DNA of 64,000 bases, taken from the NCBI RefSeq assembly GCF_014904755.1, contig NZ_JACZFQ010000097.1:62001-126000 (forward strand), given 5' to 3'. Made by a program: the position numbers and the translations under genes. Below the pieces are notes generated by a model, which was not told the DNA's origin, ran no database searches, and was given only the letters and a program-made list of their open reading frames with translations. Origin of the DNA: Neoluteolibacter marinus (GTDB taxonomy: Bacteria > Verrucomicrobiota > Verrucomicrobiia > Verrucomicrobiales > Akkermansiaceae). Positions 61,893 to 64,000 of this stretch are shown piece by piece (positions within the stretch are counted from its first letter, which is position 1; every line of letters begins with the position of its first letter).

Positions 61893-64000
61893 CTACTTTT
61901 TCGCCAGGTCTTCCAGGTAATCCAGCAGGCTCGCGAACTCGCGCACGGTGAGGTTCGAGACAAGGCCCGGCGGCATCAGCGAATTCGGCAACTTCTCGCG
62001 CTTGGCGATGTCGGCGGTCTTGAGCGTGCTCTCCTGGGCAGCGATGTCGCGGAGCTTTACCTCGGCGGCGCTTTCCAGGGTGATGAAGCCCATTTTCGCC
62101 GAACCGTCCTTCATCGTGATCATCTCCGTGGCGAAGCCCTGGGCGATGGTCGCGCCGGGATCGAGGATGTTCTTTGCCAGATCCTCCCGGGTGTAGGTCT
62201 GGGCGATGGTGCCGAGGAAGGGCCCCTTCTGCGGCTCGTCCATGCTGACGGCATGGCAGGCGACGCAGGTCTGGCGGGTATACAGCTGCTGGCCTTGGGC
62301 GACGCTCCCCTTGGTCTTGAGGATGGCGGCAACCACTTCTTCCGGCTTGAGCGTGCTGACCAGCGGGGTGGTGTCCTTGCTCATCTTCTCGAGCTTGAGG
62401 CGCTTCGCGGTTTCCCCGGCTTCCTTCGCGACCTCGGGATCGGCATCCTCGGTCGCGAGCAGCACCTGTTCGTCGAGGCCGTGGAAGTCGGTCATGCGGA
62501 TCGCGCGGAGGATCTGGATGCGGCGCTTCGGATCTTGCCAGCCTTCATCGAGAGCTTTCTGGGAGAGCTCGCGGGCCTCGGGGCTGCCGCTCTTGCGGAC
62601 ACTCAGCGCGAGGAGCCCGGCATCGGCCCAAACCGAGCCGCCGCCGTCGATCGCGTGTGCCATCTTTTCAAGAAGCTGGTGATGGTTCTCAAGCTTCGGA
62701 GATCCGAGAAAGGCCTGGCGCGCCTGATCCCGCTCGCCGCCGCGGGGCATCCGGGCAAGGGCGCCGAGGGAAACCTGGCAACCTTCCGCCGAATCGGTTT
62801 TTGCCAAGGTGGCAATCGCCCGGGCGAGCAGCTTCGGCGGCCCGTCCATCGCAGCGGCCTTGATCAGCAGCGGCACCCCAGCGGCCGGAACGGTCTCGAC
62901 GGCGGCAAGTTGCTCCACCACTTCCGGCACCAGGCTGTCGTCGGATCCGGCCAGGACGAGCAGGCGGTCCAGGGCTTGATTGGACTCGATGCGGTTGCGG
63001 CTCATCTCGCGCACCAGGAAGGCGGCGTCCGCCGGCGAGGCCTTGGCGAGTTCCGCCTGAAGGGCCGCGGCGATCTTCGTCGTCTCGCTCCAGGGTTCCG
63101 GCTGATAGTAGGGCCCGCGGGTGTCCGGCCGGGTCCCCCACGAGTCGCCCTTCCATTCGCCCTCGTGGAAATGGAGGCGACACAGGGCGCCCAGCAATTC
63201 GGTCCGGATCGCAGCCGAAGACGGGCGGTCGAGACGGGCAATCAGGCCGTCGACGACCCCGGTCGTGTGCATGCGCATCAGGGCACGCAGCGCGCCGGTC
63301 CGCCGCGCGGAAGCCGCGTCGGTGCTGTCGACGACGTCGAAGCAGGCTTGGGCCGCACCGAGCATGGCGAGCGAGCGGAACGCGGTATGGGCCACGACCT
63401 GATCGGCGTCGCCGAGCTGGGTCGCGATCTCCGGGGCCAGCGATTTCATGTGCTGGCGGGTCGCGCCGACGATTGCTTCGAGGCGCGTGCGCGGATCGTT
63501 GCTTTTGAACCCGGCGGTGAAAGGCGCGGCCGGCGCTACGGTCTTGCCTTCCCGGGTCTGGTCCAGTCCCATGTCACCGAGGGCGCGCAAGACAAAGCGC
63601 TGGAGGGCGGGATCACCGGCAAGCGGCTCGATCAGCTTGACCACCGCGGCCGCGGACGACGCCTTGGTGCCGCGCGAGGCCAGCGCATACAGCGCGGCCA
63701 CCCGTGCGGGAAGCGGCTTGGTCGGATCGCTTGCCAGCTTCACCAGGCCCTGCGCCATCGCGGCGTTCGCGGGCCGCCGGTTCAGGGCTCGCTGCGCTTC
63801 CAAGGTCCGGACCTGGCTCGGCGACTCCAGCAAGGCGATGAGCTCGGCATCGCTCGCCTTGTTGAAATCCGGCAAGGGTTCCGGAGTGTAGCCTTTCGGC
63901 GTGACCTTAACGATGTAGCCGACGTCCGGACCTTCCCAAGCGAAGGTCGCGCCTTTCCAGCTGGCCTGATAGATCGCGCTCATGCCGTCGACATCCGCGT
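61893..64000 (-). CDS. PVC-type HEAT-repeat cytochrome c protein, partial (5' end outside window)
   Basis: The frame is open through base 64000, so the N-terminus lies outside; the ATG at 63983 is internal. Visible: the end of a propeller dehydrogenase domain (SAIYQASWKGATFAWEGPD; VGYIVKVTPKGYTPEPLPD), HEAT repeats over ~450 residues, and a C-terminal cytochrome domain with CVACH in TRQTCVACHAVSMDEPQKG and NILDPGATIAQGFATEMI. Same family as the large dehydrogenase at 33011-36928 but not a recent duplicate. Exported, heme-binding oxidoreductase; substrate unknown. Convergent with the DUF1080 gene, which may act on the same sugar class. Confidence 0.88.
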   Translation of the reverse strand, partial: ADVDGMSAIYQASWKGATFAWEGPDVGYIVKVTPKGYTPEPLPDFNKASDAELIALLESPSQVRTLEAQRALNRRPANAAMAQGLVKLASDPTKPLPARVAALYALASRGTKASSAAAVVKLIEPLAGDPALQRFVLRALGDMGLDQTREGKTVAPAAPFTAGFKSNDPRTRLEAIVGATRQHMKSLAPEIATQLGDADQVVAHTAFRSLAMLGAAQACFDVVDSTDAASARRTGALRALMRMHTTGVVDGLIARLDRPSSAAIRTELLGALCRLHFHEGEWKGDSWGTRPDTRGPYYQPEPWSETTKIAAALQAELAKASPADAAFLVREMSRNRIESNQALDRLLVLAGSDDSLVPEVVEQLAAVETVPAAGVPLLIKAAAMDGPPKLLARAIATLAKTDSAEGCQVSLGALARMPRGGERDQARQAFLGSPKLENHHQLLEKMAHAIDGGGSVWADAGLLALSVRKSGSPEARELSQKALDEGWQDPKRRIQILRAIRMTDFHGLDEQVLLATEDADPEVAKEAGETAKRLKLEKMSKDTTPLVSTLKPEEVVAAILKTKGSVAQGQQLYTRQTCVACHAVSMDEPQKGPFLGTIAQTYTREDLAKNILDPGATIAQGFATEMITMKDGSAKMGFITLESAAEVKLRDIAAQESTLKTADIAKREKLPNSLMPPGLVSNLTVREFASLLDYLEDLAKK

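Overview
The window looks like chromosome from a Gram-negative member of the Verrucomicrobiota, probably near Luteolibacter/Haloferula/Verrucomicrobium. This is inferred from family content, not from a marker-gene search. The DNA is GC-rich with strongly GC-biased third codon positions. It has an LPS export system (LptD and an LptF/G permease) and several families typical of the PVC superphylum: HEAT-cytochrome dehydrogenases, a DUF1080 protein, a DUF2231/cytochrome/LRR protein, BatA/vWA proteins and a DUF4175-like protein. No rRNA, tRNA, CRISPR array, transposase or phage gene was recognised. Clear Shine-Dalgarno sequences are rare; many genes are joined by ATGA stop/start overlaps.

Layout. 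1-5440 (+): end of a MoxR-associated operon (DUF58, BatA-like vWA protein, small lipoprotein, second vWA protein). 5471-9516 (-): family II pyrophosphatase with CBS-DRTGG insert, argS, and a PTS IIA/PtsN-like protein. 9671-13462 (+): a lipoprotein, a single-pass membrane protein and ligA. 13495-20945 (-): two unknown genes, a DUF2231/cytochrome/LRR protein, a YkvA-like protein, an alpha/beta hydrolase and a large SNF2 ATPase with a structured leader. 21183-30407 (+): an MBL-fold hydrolase, then a six-gene envelope operon (DUF4175-like, secreted Gln/Gly-rich protein, squalene-cyclase-like toroid, three tandem paralogues). 30412-32947: aat (-) and the DUF177-rpmF-plsX cluster (+).

33011-41643 (-): a 1305-residue cytochrome dehydrogenase, a 529-bp gap with a cluster of DnaA-box-like sites (candidate oriC), a small membrane protein, rho, a YebC-family gene and trpS. 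41733-44395 (+): a membrane-anchored peroxiredoxin-like protein, an SDR enzyme and a glycosyltransferase. 44477-47129: flavodoxin-DoxX pair divergent from a MocR regulator, with repeated sites between them. 47242-50166: GH76-like protein, YihY family protein and TIGR01777 epimerase. 50260-57617: lptD, nitroreductase, a Tat-exported M15-like peptidase (-), an lptF/G permease and a SulP transporter. 57623-64000: large transglutaminase/DUF2126 protein (-), DUF1080 protein (+) and a second HEAT-cytochrome protein (-) running off the window.

Much of the window serves the cell envelope: LPS export, vWA/MoxR machinery, exported cytochrome dehydrogenases and the 21916-30407 operon. The most unusual elements are that operon, with three tandem paralogues that appear to share a 2+1+2 domain plan; the candidate origin at 37078-37431; the terminator-like structure in the SNF2 leader; and the repeats upstream of the MocR gene.
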